64,000 bases of DNA from Thermoclostridium stercorarium subsp. stercorarium DSM 8532 (GTDB lineage Bacteria > Bacillota > Clostridia > DSM-8532), in contig NC_020134.1 in NCBI RefSeq assembly GCF_000331995.1, positions 1,959,465 through 2,023,464 of the forward strand. Direction: 5' to 3'. Shown piece by piece: positions 34,894 through 44,835 of the stretch. Every line of letters starts with the position of its first letter. Within the stretch, counting starts at the first letter, position 1. A model generated the notes under the pieces. That model did no database searches, was not told the DNA's origin, and saw nothing but the letters and a program-made list of their open reading frames with translations. The position numbers and the translations under genes were made by a program.

Positions 34894-36906
34894 ATGGTTA
34901 AAAGTCTGAAGACAAAAATTGCGCTTTTTTATCTTCCGTTATTTACCGCTGCCTGCCTTGGAATCAGCTACTTAATTTACCGTGTGTCGGCCTTAACAAT
35001 TGAATCAGAAGCCAAAAATTCCATTGCAAACATAGCCTACCAGGGTGCAAAAACAGTAAAAAGCCGCATTGACGACGAATTAAATACCCTTGAAACCCTG
35101 GCTTCATTACCCCTGATATATGACACCGATATACCTGTTGAAGAAAAATTGGCATTACTCAGCAAAGAAGTTGAACACAGAGGCCATATCAGAATGGGTA
35201 TTGTCAACACAGCAGGTAAAATGATTGCTACAGACGGTACAATTACCGACATCAGTGACAGAGTACATTTCATAAAACCAATGTCGGGAGAAAGAGTTGT
35301 ATCCGATCCGATAATCAGTAAAAATAACGGATCAATAATTCTGGCTTTCGGTGTACCAATAAAAGAAAACGGCAAGATTGTCGGAGTACTTGTAGCAGTA
35401 AGAAGCGGCGAGACACTCAGTAATGTCGTTGATGATATTACCTTTGGGCAGTCAGGCAGGGCATTTATGATTAATGATAAAGGTACGGTAATAGCTCATA
35501 ATAACAAAGACCTGGTTTTAAACATGTATAACGCTGTTGAGGAATCAAAAAGCGACCCGTCTCTTGCATCTTTGGTGCAATTAGTGGAACGAATGCTTGC
35601 AGGTGAGCGCGGGAGCATGAGTTATACCTATGAGGGGGAAAAAAATATAGCGGGTTTTGCCCCTGTAGAAGGAACAAACTGGTATCTGGCGGTAGTTGCC
35701 CCAGAGAATGAAGTACTGGCAGGATTATCCAGAATACAGTCTTATACGCCTTTTGTATTGGTAATTTATCTCCTGGTAGGCATTGTACTGACATATGTTA
35801 TAGCATCGGGCATAACAAAACCCATTGTTCGTGCTTCGAAACTTCTTAGCATAACAGCATCGGGTGATTTCACGCAGCAAATACCCGATAAGGATTTAAA
35901 CAGGAAAGACGAAATAGGTCTTTTGAACAAATCTATTGATAAAATGCAGAATTCCATAAGAGAGCTCGTAAACGGAGTCATCAACGAAGCTGTAAATGTT
36001 TCCGAAACCGTTGCGGCTACAACAAGGAACATGGAAGAACTGAACTCTGATATAGAAGAAGTGTCCGCAACAACCGAAGAACTGTTTGCAGGTATGGAGG
36101 AAACGGCAGCATCCACCCAGGAAATTAACGCAACAACTTCCGAAATTGAATCAGCCATTGATTCACTGGCATCAAAAGCTCAGGACGGAGCCATAACCGC
36201 CGGAGAAATCAGCAAGAGAGCAAATAAAATTAAGGCGAATACCATAGAATCGCATAAAACTGCAACGGAAATTTATACAAATACCAACAACAGGCTGAAA
36301 AACGCAATTGAACAGTCAAAGGCCGTGGAACAAATCAGTGTTCTGACCGACGCAATTCTGGAAATAACATCCCGTACAAATCTTTTGGCGCTGAACGCAT
36401 CCATAGAAGCGGCAAGGGCCGGTGAGGCAGGTAAAGGTTTTGCCGTTGTTGCCGATGAAATCAGAACACTGGCAGAAAATTCAAAAAAGGCGGTTAACGA
36501 AATCCAAAAAGTCACCCAGAACGTGATTTTATCGGTTGAAAATCTTATACAAAGCTCACAGGAAGTTCTGGACTTTATAGACAAAACGGTTATCAGCGAC
36601 TACGAAGAAATGTTAAAAATAAGCGAACAGTACGACAACGACGCTGAGCTTGTAAACAATATTGTGACCGAAATCAGCGCTACTGCGGAACAATTGGCGG
36701 CATCCATTCAGAACATGTCCAAAGCGGTGGAAAAGATAACCATGGCGACCAATGATGGCGCAACCGGAACATCTAATATTGCCCAAAAGACATCGAAGAT
36801 TGTCGAAAAAGCCAACGAAGTAATAAACAATTGTTTGAGTTCCAAAAACAGCGCTCAAAAATTAACAGAACTTGTTTCTCAGTTCAAGGTATACTGCACA
36901 AGGTAG
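34894..36906 (+). CDS. methyl-accepting chemotaxis protein with dCache sensor
   Basis: A 670-aa transmembrane chemoreceptor. ATG 34894 ([15 protein letters not shown]) has GAGGAG upstream and replaces an earlier in-frame ATG that would add 24 residues. Membrane helix 1 lies at about 10-28. A double-Cache extracellular sensor follows (about 35-270; [38 protein letters not shown]). Membrane helix 2 lies at about 285-305 and HAMP after it. The signalling hairpin tip is [20 protein letters not shown]. It ends [10 protein letters not shown] and lacks a CheR-tethering pentapeptide. The ligand is unknown; dCache domains often bind amino acids or other small molecules. Confidence 0.95.
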   Translation: MVKSLKTKIALFYLPLFTAACLGISYLIYRVSALTIESEAKNSIANIAYQGAKTVKSRIDDELNTLETLASLPLIYDTDIPVEEKLALLSKEVEHRGHIRMGIVNTAGKMIATDGTITDISDRVHFIKPMSGERVVSDPIISKNNGSIILAFGVPIKENGKIVGVLVAVRSGETLSNVVDDITFGQSGRAFMINDKGTVIAHNNKDLVLNMYNAVEESKSDPSLASLVQLVERMLAGERGSMSYTYEGEKNIAGFAPVEGTNWYLAVVAPENEVLAGLSRIQSYTPFVLVIYLLVGIVLTYVIASGITKPIVRASKLLSITASGDFTQQIPDKDLNRKDEIGLLNKSIDKMQNSIRELVNGVINEAVNVSETVAATTRNMEELNSDIEEVSATTEELFAGMEETAASTQEINATTSEIESAIDSLASKAQDGAITAGEISKRANKIKANTIESHKTATEIYTNTNNRLKNAIEQSKAVEQISVLTDAILEITSRTNLLALNASIEAARAGEAGKGFAVVADEIRTLAENSKKAVNEIQKVTQNVILSVENLIQSSQEVLDFIDKTVISDYEEMLKISEQYDNDAELVNNIVTEISATAEQLAASIQNMSKAVEKITMATNDGATGTSNIAQKTSKIVEKANEVINNCLSSKNSAQKLTELVSQFKVYCTR

Positions 36907-36924
36907 TTGAGAACTTTTAAAAAG

Positions 36925-36957
36925 CTGCGCCGGAAAATACCGGCGCAGTTCTTTTTG
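36925..36957 (+). terminator. rho-independent terminator after the chemoreceptor
   Basis: Perfect 9-bp GC-rich stem CTGCGCCGG / CCGGCGCAG with a 6-base loop and a TTCTTTTT tail, 19 bases beyond the stop. Confidence 0.93.
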
Positions 36958-37003
36958 CTTCCGTGTCATGTTGGTCAGGAAGAACAAAAAAACAGAAATG
37001 TTC

Positions 37004-38571
37004 TCATACCTCGGCGTACTCAATCCTGTTACGTCCGGAAATCTTGGCTTTATACATCAATTTATCCGCAATGGCCACAATCTCGGCAGGCGTCCTTTCA
37101 GGCGAATACCTGACTGTAGCCACACCGAAGCTTGCAGTAACATATTCGGAAACAGAAGATTTTTTATGTTCTATTTTCAACTCATGAATATATTGTTTAA
37201 TTCTCTCGGCTATTTTAACCGCGTAATTAATGTCGGTATCAGGTAAAATACACGCAAATTCTTCCCCTCCATACCTGGCAGCCAAATCAGCTGAACACCT
37301 TATACAGTATTTCAGTACTCCTCCGATTTTACGCAGACATTCATCTCCCATGACATGACCGTAGTAATCGTTATATTCTTTAAAAAAGTCAATATCAATC
37401 ATTATAATGGACAAAACGCCGTTTGATTGTTTCAGATTCGAATATTCCTGTTCCAGCGTAGCATCAAAACACCTTCTGTTGGCTATTCCGGTAAGGCTGT
37501 CCTTATTGCTAAGTTCGGCTAATTCGCGATTTTTTTCTTCCAACTGCATCTCCGCTTTTTTCTTTCATTGATGTTGGTTAGCACCGAAAAGGAACCCTCA
37601 AAATTTCCGTAATCATCGAAAATTGCTTTCGCGGAAATTAAAAACCAGTTTTTTTCTCCGTCTTTTTTCATAAGGCAGCACTCATAAACCGAATCTTCGC
37701 CCTTTTTACTTAGAGATACCTGATAATTATATACATCCGTGTGGCTTTCGGGAATAAAAGAAACATATGTTCTTCCAATCATTTCTTCAACGGTATACCC
37801 AAGCATTGAAGCCATGTTCTTATTTGCAAAAGTAATATTGTAATTTTCGTCAAAAATTAGAATACCTTCTATGGCTGTTTCCACAATATTTTGAAATCTT
37901 ATTTCACTCTTTTTCAAATTCTTCTGCATTTCCTGAACCAGCATATCGCTTTTTTCTTTCGCAAGCATCAGCATAATAAATCCGCTTATCAAAAATATAC
38001 AGAAACTTGCTATGGGAATTATATTAAAAACAGCGCTTTTTCTAAGACTCAAAGCATTTTCCGGAAAAAACAGACATACAACCGAACTTGTAAGAAATAC
38101 CGCTCCGGTTGAAAAATAACTTATACCCAAGATCAGACGCAATGAAAATTTTCCATAAGATTTACCAAGCAGAAACAGTCCCGGCAGAAAATATAAAATA
38201 CTCTGGAGGAGAAAAATATACCCGTTCCGGAACGGGTATTCCATAAATATTGAAACCAAAGAGGCTAATATAATGGCAACCGCTGTTGAAATATGGGAGC
38301 CGGGGTTTACCGAATGCCCCATCAAGATTCGAACAGCCCATATTTCATATGCACAGCCGGCGAGTATTAAAATATCTGCCAGTATTGTCAGGAGAGCAAC
38401 AGAATCTGCCTCGTAATAAAGCAGTAAAGAACCGACAGCCTGCAAAATTTTTGCTGCAATCCAGTACGGTATTTCCTCAGGCCTGTTATTATTAAACTTG
38501 AATATTGACAACAGCAGTCCGAAAAGAAAAGATCCGACTGCCAGCATCAGCATTACGGTTCCTAAATCCAT
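37004..38571 (-). pseudogene. membrane PAS-GGDEF diguanylate cyclase with a frameshift
   Basis: Two frames form one protein. The first part (from ATG 38571, with AGGAG upstream) has about seven hydrophobic segments and a PAS domain (about 240-345; FQNIVETAIEGILIFDEN). The second gives the cyclase domain: NKDSLTGIANRR, IDIDFFKEYND and the active-site loop ARYGGEEFACIL, here GGEEF. The switch is in a run of six A (minus strand) near 37563. Seven A would read ERKKAEMQLEEKNREL continuously. If that is a sequencing error, the enzyme would make cyclic di-GMP from GTP under PAS control. No inhibitory RxxD site is obvious. Confidence 0.88.
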
Positions 38572-38709
38572 TTTAACTCCTGAATGATAAAATTTAGTAG
38601 ACATAAAATTCCCGTTAATATAAATATATCATATTTTATGGATGCCAAAACAAAAAAACTCTTGAAACACAGTAAAAACAGAGTTATATTTTATATGGAG
38701 ATAATGTTC

Positions 38710-38782
38710 GGGCAATTAACTCAGCTGGGAGAGTGCTACCATCACAAGGTAGAAGTCGAGGGTTCGAGTCCCCCATTGCCCA
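38710..38782 (+). tRNA. tRNA-Val (anticodon CAC)
   Basis: A 73-base cloverleaf. The acceptor GGGCAAT pairs with ATTGCCC; the D stem is ACTC/GAGT; the anticodon stem is CTACC/GGTAG with loop ATCACAA, so the anticodon is CAC at 38743-38745. The T loop is TTCGAGT. One A-C mismatch lies in the T stem. CCA is not encoded. Confidence 0.93.
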
Positions 38783-38797
38783 TTGGTGATTCAACGT

Positions 38798-38832
38798 AAA
38801 ACCCTTGGATTCCAAGGGTTTTAATTTTTTAT
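38798..38832 (+). terminator. terminator after tRNA-Val
   Basis: Stem AAAACCCTTGG / CCAAGGGTTTT with a tiny loop, followed by AATTTTTTA, 15 bases beyond the tRNA. Confidence 0.85.
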
Positions 38833-38890
38833 TTGTATAATTGCCCTCAGCTTAAATTTTCCTTATATTGCAACAAATCTATTACAGGCC

Positions 38891-39758
38891 CTATGAATTG
38901 TTTTTGTTTTTATACGGCACCCTCGCCGACGGTACAAGTTTCGAAGCCGGATTCACATGGGCCGGCTGATCATCGAAAAAAATGTGTGCACCAAAAGCTT
39001 TAAGGACTTTACTTTTTTCCAATCCTCCGAGAAAGAATGCTTCATCAATACGTACATCCCATTCCCTCAGCGTCCGTATGACTCTTTCATGGGCAGGCGC
39101 ATTCCGTGCTGTGACCAAAGCCGTTCTAATCGGTACTTTATCGGCCGGAAATTCATTTTGAAGAAAAGATAAGGTTTTCAGCAACTTTGCAAAAGGTCCC
39201 TCAGGCAACGGCTTATGCGCATTAATTTTCTCGTGCTTTAAAAAGGCTTCCAACCCCTGTTCCTGATATATTCTTTCCGATTCGTCAGAAAACAAAACCG
39301 CATCCCCGTCAAAGGCAATTCTTATCTGTTCAATTTCTTTATACGGGTCAATGGAAAATCCCGGATGAGTACAAATAATACCGGCGGCAATTCCCGCATT
39401 GATTGCTTCCTGAACATCGCTTTCGTTTGCCGAAAGAAACAAATCGGTATTAAAGGGTAATGTCAAGGCCATAATGTTCAATTGAGTTAAATATCCTGAG
39501 ACTTGTATCTGCACTGTTTCTGGACATGATAATAACTTCAATCTTTCTTCCGGAAGACACAAGGGAATTAATTCTCAAAAGGGCCTTTACCAGTTGGAAA
39601 CCTGCCCCCGGCTTTAATATTTCATTCTCATGTTCAATCTGATATCTGCAGTATTCCTGTAAACCTTTTTCCTCATAAATTTTGTTTTCTTTCTCAAGAT
39701 CGAACAGCGCCCTTGAAGAAATTCCAACAACCAGATAATCTTTCAAATCAGGCTGCAT
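38891..39758 (-). pseudogene. cytosolic 5'-nucleotidase (NT5C1-like), frameshifted
   Basis: Two overlapping frames give one 5'-nucleotidase-family protein. The N-terminal frame (39758-39450) reads VVGISSRALFDLEKENKIYEE and ends SIEHYGLDITL. The second (from about 39470 to 38891) continues PFNTDLFLSANESDVQEA, RIAFDGDAVLFSDE and HIFFDDQPAHV. In relatives, about ten residues lie between GLDIT and DLFLSAN, so a small deletion plus a frame change probably occurred here. The family dephosphorylates nucleoside monophosphates. It stands alone between the tRNA and the HARE-HTH gene. Probably inactive. Confidence 0.75.
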
Positions 39759-39787
39759 CAGATTTTATACCCCCAATATTCCACAGT

Positions 39788-40741
39788 TCAAACCAGACCC
39801 TTTTCTTTTATATACTTCTCATACTCATCCGCATTTAAGATTCTGTCGTATTTACTTTTGACCTTTCCAATCTTAATATCTTCAATAACATTATCGATGA
39901 AATCACTGAAATCCGGATTTTCTTCTGCAAGCCGGTCAATTGTTTCCCAATCCAGAGTGTTATTGGTTCTCGCCGAGAACAAAATTTCACTCTCTTCAAT
40001 ATTTTTCGCATCTAACCTTATTACGCCGATTCCAAACGCACTGTTAAGCCTACGAATTTCATCTATCAAAGAAGGCTCGTCTTCAATCTTCAAAGCTACC
40101 AGATAACCCTCATTTGCCCATGATGAATTAGACACCGCCTGAAAATATGACTGCCGTAAATTTGATAAGTTCAGTTCAATTTTTATCTCAAATGAAAATA
40201 ATTTATACGAATTCTCCTTGAAAGTATCCAACAGTTTCAGCACATTATTCTGATATTTGTCAAACGGGAAATAAACCCCTACCATATCAGGGTGTAACCA
40301 TTTGTTGTAGCCCTTTGCAGCTTTTTTCGAATTTTCGTGCAGGATTGTTCTTGTATAGCAATTAAAATGCGGATTTGAATATACAAAAGCTGTAAGGAGA
40401 ACATGTAAATCCTTTTCACAATATTCCGGTTTTGCGTTAACCTTACTCTCCAAGTATACTTTCTTTTCTTCATTTTTTTGATAATCTTCAGAATTGCCAT
40501 ACAGCTCTTTTAAATAAAACATTGCAGGCCTTTTGCTTACCTGGACGAATTTGGTATTCGGATTCTCCTTCAAATCAACATAAATCCTCGCTCCCAAGGT
40601 CTGCCACGGAGTTTTTCCTGACGTGCCGAGTTTTTGCGCTAAGCCCAAATTTATGCCGTGTTCCCAAATCTCATATATGGTAAGAGGTTTTCTGACTGTC
40701 ATTAATACATCCACAGCGAGATCATAAAAAGTATATGACAT
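39788..40741 (-). CDS. HARE-HTH domain protein, HrgA/COG2958-like
   Basis: A 317-aa soluble protein. The N-terminal 75 residues are a HARE-type winged helix (VLMTVRKPLTIYEIWEHG; TPWQTLGARIYVDLKENP), a module found with restriction enzymes and chromatin regulators. The remaining part contains a segment LFSFEIKIELNLSNLRQSYFQ and then SSWANEGYLVALKIED. It resembles COG2958 proteins and the HrgA protein linked to restriction loci in Helicobacter. An E-K core with downstream acidic residues could be nuclease-like, but I cannot confirm a catalytic set. No methylase gene is adjacent. The ribosome site is GAGGTGG. Confidence 0.65.
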   Translation of the reverse strand: MSYTFYDLAVDVLMTVRKPLTIYEIWEHGINLGLAQKLGTSGKTPWQTLGARIYVDLKENPNTKFVQVSKRPAMFYLKELYGNSEDYQKNEEKKVYLESKVNAKPEYCEKDLHVLLTAFVYSNPHFNCYTRTILHENSKKAAKGYNKWLHPDMVGVYFPFDKYQNNVLKLLDTFKENSYKLFSFEIKIELNLSNLRQSYFQAVSNSSWANEGYLVALKIEDEPSLIDEIRRLNSAFGIGVIRLDAKNIEESEILFSARTNNTLDWETIDRLAEENPDFSDFIDNVIEDIKIGKVKSKYDRILNADEYEKYIKEKGLV

Positions 40742-41116
40742 TTTTCCACCTCATTTATTCTTAATTAATCATCAATAATACCATAGGCCGCGAAACATAG
40801 CGGTGATTAGTTCTGAGGTATTGACCGGTATGCTCTACCATTCGGATATATTTTACCATTAAAGTGATAAAACTAATAGTTAAGATAACTGATAAGTATA
40901 TAAATAAATCAACTCCGTCACTTGACCTTTTGGGGTTGTTAATTCTCAATAAATATAAAATCGCTTGCTTTTTTCAATATGAACAGTTGCAAACAGGGCT
41001 TTTCGGATAAATACCACACCCCGAAAGCCCTGTACTTATTTCTTAAAAAACTTACCGCCTACAAGTATTCCTATTTTTAATAACATTTTACGATAGCTTT
41101 ATCCGAATAATTAATC
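40742..41116. other. intergenic region with a long hairpin
   Basis: No gene. At 40993-41033 lies ACAGGGCTTTTCGG / CCGAAAGCCCTGT, a 13-bp stem with one bulge around a loop of about 14 bases, without a clear U tail on either strand. It may be a weak terminator between the two minus-strand genes. Confidence 0.5.
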
Positions 41117-41509
41117 TCAGAATTTAATTATTCTTGGCTGTTCAGTAAACGAATAGAATACAGCAGTAGCTTCATCAAAATAAAGAACCTCTGTGTTGTC
41201 ATCCTCCGGAGAATACATGGACTGAAGTTCAGGGTAGTTGTCAAGTAAATGCTTTTTGGCCTCCACTCTGTCATCCCTAACAAGCTTTCCCGTCAGTCTC
41301 AGCCATTTTCCGTCAGCATATGCACAGATTTCAACCTTCGGATTTGCCTGAATCTGTTTTGACACCGCCTTTGATTTTCCTGTCTGGATATAAAGTTTAC
41401 CTTCAAAGATATCAACAGTGCCAAAAGGCCTTACTCTCGGCTGGTCTCCCTCTACCGTAGCCAAATAATACGTTCCGCATTTTTTTAAAAATTCATATAC
41501 TTCTTCCAT
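41117..41509 (-). CDS. pyridoxamine 5'-phosphate oxidase-family protein
   Basis: A 130-aa split-barrel flavoprotein of the short PNPOx-like group, likely binding FMN or a related flavin. The start MEEVYEFLKKCGTYYLATVEG and the run QPRVRPFGTVDIFEGKLYIQTGKSKAVSKQI are typical, and the C-terminal PRIIKF also fits. The ribosome site is AGGAGG. It is monocistronic. The substrate is unknown; relatives are general flavin reductases rather than true PdxH. Confidence 0.9.
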   Translation of the reverse strand: MEEVYEFLKKCGTYYLATVEGDQPRVRPFGTVDIFEGKLYIQTGKSKAVSKQIQANPKVEICAYADGKWLRLTGKLVRDDRVEAKKHLLDNYPELQSMYSPEDDNTEVLYFDEATAVFYSFTEQPRIIKF

Positions 41510-41873
41510 TTGTCCAAACCTCCTGAATTAATTAAATATTTTCAGACATCTAATTAGACATAACTTCGCCACTCATTTAACAATTATAAATAAACCGCTT
41601 TGGCAATTCAACTTTGTATGCATATATAAAGGAAAATTTATTGCTGTTTAGAAATTATTTCATATTATAACACATTTTATATTGCAGGCAAATAATACAA
41701 ATTTTTATGCATTTGGCTGTAAAAATTTTGTATGGTGTTTTTGTTACATTCATGTTAAAATTAATTTATTACTATATCGCTTTATCATACTAAAGTAATA
41801 AAAAGTTTTGCTGATTTTTTATTGCACGGTTTTTGATTAAGTCGCACAGTTTCAATGAAAGGAAGCAGTTTTA
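41510..41873. other. intergenic region between divergent genes
   Basis: About 360 AT-rich bases between the PNPOx-like gene and hisH, presumably with both promoters. I see no T-box, RNA gene or repeat. Confidence 0.4.
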
Positions 41874-42479
41874 ATGATCGCAATCGTGGATTACGGGGTT
41901 GGAAACCTTTTTTCCTTAATTTCAAGCCTTCATTATCTTGGGCTTGAGTGCATTGTAACAAACAAAAAAGAAGATTTGATTGCCGCCGACCGGATAATTT
42001 TGCCTGGAGTAGGCGCCTTTGGTGACGCAATTGCAAAGCTGGATGAAACAGGACTGGTGAACACAATCAAAAAACTGGCGGGAATTAAGCCTCTGCTTGG
42101 TATCTGCCTTGGCATGCAGCTTTTATTTGAAAAAAGTTTTGAATTCGGCGAGCATGAAGGCTTAGGGCTTATTCCTGGAAAGATCGTACCGCTTAAAGCC
42201 GACACAGATTCTTGCCTGAAAATACCACATATGGGTTGGAACAGGCTTGAAATTGTAAAAGATGATCCTATATTCAAATATTTCAGCAATGGTGAATGGG
42301 TATATTATGTTCACAGCTATTACGCTAAATACTGCCGGGAAAACATACTCGGAATTTCGGAATACGGCGTCATGGTTCCGGGGCTTGTACGAGCCGGCTT
42401 GGTATATGGAGCCCAGTTTCATCCCGAAAAAAGCGGGGATGCAGGTCTTCGCCTGCTTAAAGCCTTTGCCGAGGTTTAA
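41874..42479 (+). CDS. hisH: imidazole glycerol phosphate synthase subunit HisH
   Basis: Glutamine amidotransferase half of IGP synthase, supplying ammonia to HisF in histidine biosynthesis. At 201 aa it is full length. The nucleophile Cys lies in LLGICLGMQLLFE, the oxyanion/loop sequence GVGAFGDA is present, and the catalytic His-Glu pair lies in AQFHPEKSG. The ribosome site is AAAGGAAG. hisF follows 109 bases later. No other his genes are present in the window, so this is an isolated hisH-hisF pair; in some bacteria such extra pairs serve other amidotransfer reactions. Confidence 0.95.
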   Translation: MIAIVDYGVGNLFSLISSLHYLGLECIVTNKKEDLIAADRIILPGVGAFGDAIAKLDETGLVNTIKKLAGIKPLLGICLGMQLLFEKSFEFGEHEGLGLIPGKIVPLKADTDSCLKIPHMGWNRLEIVKDDPIFKYFSNGEWVYYVHSYYAKYCRENILGISEYGVMVPGLVRAGLVYGAQFHPEKSGDAGLRLLKAFAEV

Positions 42480-42588
42480 AATTCTTTAGGTCTGCAAATG
42501 ATTTGTCTTTTTAGCGTGCTTTTAAGTTTTTTGTAAACATCCCCACGAATTGCAACCGTAATTTTGATATTTATTTGGAGGTCAGTTT

Positions 42589-43344
42589 ATGATTAGTAAA
42601 AGAATAATTCCCTGCCTTGATGTACGAAACGGAAGGGTGGTTAAGGGCGTAAACTTTGAAAATATCCGCGACATGGCCGATCCTGTGGAACTGGCACGAT
42701 ATTATAATAAATCGGGAGCCGATGAGCTTGTTTTTTACGACATTACGGCAAGCTATGAAGGAAGGAAAATATTTACCGACATTCTGCGTGCGGTGGCTTC
42801 GGAGATTTTCATTCCCCTAACCGTCGGAGGAGGGATAAATACACTTGAGGATTTCGACATGGTTCTTAAATGCGGAGCCGACAAGGTAAGCGTTAATACC
42901 GGCGCAATCAGGAATCCCTCATTAATCAGTGAGGCTGCAAAGCGTTATGGAAGCCAGTGCGTGGTGCTCAGTATGGATGTTAAACGCGTTAACGGAAAGT
43001 TTCACGTTTTTGCCAATGGCGGAAGAACCGACACCGGTATCGACGCTGTTGAATGGGCAAAACACGGCGAGGATCTCGGCGCCGGCGAGATAGTCCTGAA
43101 TTCCATGGATACCGACGGTGTACGCGGGGGCTTTGATCTCCCGATGCTTTGTGCAATTGGGGGAGCAGTAAAAATTCCCATTATCGCCAGCGGAGGTGCG
43201 GGAAAAACGGAGGATTTTTATGAGCTTTTCAAATACGACAGAATTGACGCCGGACTTGCTGCAAGCGTATTCCATACCAAAAAAATAGATATTCGTGAGC
43301 TTAAGCTTTATCTTAAGAACCGCGGAGTGAATGTCCGTATATAG
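42589..43344 (+). CDS. hisF: imidazole glycerol phosphate synthase subunit HisF
   Basis: Cyclase half of IGP synthase: it uses ammonia channelled from HisH to convert PRFAR to IGP and AICAR. The 251-aa (beta-alpha)8 barrel has catalytic Asp11 in IPCLDVRNGRVVKG and Asp near 130 in VLSMDVKRVNGK. Phosphate-binding loops include VGGGIN and ASGGAGK. The ribosome site TTTGGAGG is strong. Some stretches (VYVNPSL-type loops, EWAKHGEDLGAGEIVLNSMDTDG) match the canonical enzyme, so I see no sign of a changed function. It is probably co-transcribed with hisH. Confidence 0.95.
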   Translation: MISKRIIPCLDVRNGRVVKGVNFENIRDMADPVELARYYNKSGADELVFYDITASYEGRKIFTDILRAVASEIFIPLTVGGGINTLEDFDMVLKCGADKVSVNTGAIRNPSLISEAAKRYGSQCVVLSMDVKRVNGKFHVFANGGRTDTGIDAVEWAKHGEDLGAGEIVLNSMDTDGVRGGFDLPMLCAIGGAVKIPIIASGGAGKTEDFYELFKYDRIDAGLAASVFHTKKIDIRELKLYLKNRGVNVRI

Positions 43345-43488
43345 CCTCAACTTTTTGCCATACTGAATTCTCCCCATTATATGGGAATAACCAATTCAAT
43401 GCACTCAAAAGACGGTGAAACGGGCTTTGTGACGATAATGGGCACTTACGGAAAAAACTCATGGTGTGGAACAAAGAAGTGAAGAACT

Positions 43489-44148
43489 ATGAATGTGACA
43501 ATTGGCGATAAAATTGTATACCGCGTTGTCAATAAATCCGCCGGAAGGATGTTTCAGAAGGTGTTGTCCGGAAAATTGCCTGAAAGCACGGTTTCAAGCC
43601 TGACAAACGAAATTTGGGAAGAATACAAAAAACGCCTGCCATACCTGGAAGAAAGGGAAACACCCGGCGCATCACTGGTGGTCAGGCTGTCTTTACTTAC
43701 ACTGATACTTTATGAAAAGCTGACAGCGGAAAACATTGAAAAACAGGAAGCCATAAAATTAACCTCTGAAATAACGTGGAAAGTATACAACAAGCTGAGC
43801 GGCATTTTCTGGGCATTTACGAAATTTAAAGCGAAAAATCCGATCAAAAGACTTGAAAAAGTCATGAATTTCTGTATTAACCGTTTTCCATACAACAGCC
43901 CCGGTTATGAGATGGAAATAATAAAAGCGGATGATAACGAATTTTTCTTTAATGTACATAAATGCCCGTCTGCAGAGTTTTTCCGCGAACATCAGTTAAG
44001 TGAACTGTGTTCATGCACGTGGTGCGACCTTGACTACTCCCTTGCCGTGAAATGGAACATTGAACTTGAACGGGAAAAAAGCCTTGCAGGGGGAGACAGT
44101 ATGTGTACATTCAGATTCAGAGCCAAAAAAGAAAGAAACAGTTCATAG
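43489..44148 (+). CDS. L-2-amino-thiazoline-4-carboxylic acid hydrolase-family protein
   Basis: A 219-aa soluble protein. The C-terminal half matches the ATC-hydrolase-like family: FNVHKCPSAEFFREHQLSEL, CSCTWCDLDYSLA, and a final GGDSMCTFRFR, where Cys and Asp residues are conserved. Real ATC hydrolase opens a thiazoline ring in cysteine production, but most family members in Clostridia have unknown substrates. The N-terminal half is helical with no motif. It stands alone downstream of hisF by about 145 bases. Only the family name is supported. Confidence 0.7.
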   Translation: MNVTIGDKIVYRVVNKSAGRMFQKVLSGKLPESTVSSLTNEIWEEYKKRLPYLEERETPGASLVVRLSLLTLILYEKLTAENIEKQEAIKLTSEITWKVYNKLSGIFWAFTKFKAKNPIKRLEKVMNFCINRFPYNSPGYEMEIIKADDNEFFFNVHKCPSAEFFREHQLSELCSCTWCDLDYSLAVKWNIELEREKSLAGGDSMCTFRFRAKKERNSS

Positions 44149-44239
44149 TAAGTATTTTATCCGCCTTGTAGGCCTTATTATCATATGCAAATATTTTCCA
44201 GTTAAGGCAGTATCAAAATTTTTTGAAAACCCAAAATAC

Positions 44240-44572
44240 TTATATCCCCAAAATAGTAAACATACCTTCTTGTTTCAGAGTTTCTTCAACCCATTCAACC
44301 GCCTCGGCAAGAACCATCTCCGCCCCTGTATCCATTTTCGACGCATAATCAAGAACAGTTTCCCATTGGGAGCGGTTTACTTCGAACACTCCATGAGGGT
44401 CAAATCCCGGAATGGCTGCAGCAAAAGCTTTATATAAATCGAAATCTGCATAAATATCGAAGTCCAGCAGTAAAGAATCCGATTTCCAGAAGGTTTTATT
44501 GTCCCATTTTCCTTTATAAAATTCAAGATAACTTGTTCCTTTTCGTTCATTAACAGTACAGAAATACTTCAT
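44240..44572 (-). CDS. hypothetical protein
   Basis: A 110-aa acidic protein beginning MKYFCTVNERKGTSYLEFY; the frame is open two codons further upstream. Trp and Asp residues are frequent (KWDNKTFWKSDSLLLDFDIYADFDL). It ends GMFTILGI. There is no signal peptide, membrane segment or recognised motif. Coding character looks real. It is convergent with the preceding gene. Function unknown. Confidence 0.6.
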   Translation of the reverse strand: MKYFCTVNERKGTSYLEFYKGKWDNKTFWKSDSLLLDFDIYADFDLYKAFAAAIPGFDPHGVFEVNRSQWETVLDYASKMDTGAEMVLAEAVEWVEETLKQEGMFTILGI

Positions 44573-44835
44573 AAGCACACCACGCCACTATTCGCCTTGC
44601 CCGCTTCATTTATAGACAAGACCTGATTTTTCATGCAAATAATACACCACGGCTCCGCATAACTGCTTAATAATTTTACATTCACTGAAGAATTTCAGCA
44701 ATAAATAACTGACAAAAATACTTTATGTATAAACTGTATTTTCTGATATCTGATATGCTATAATGGAAATGTTATTAACTGTTATAATGCTTAAAACACT
44801 TTTATTGAATATATACCTGTTCCGGAGAGCGTTCC

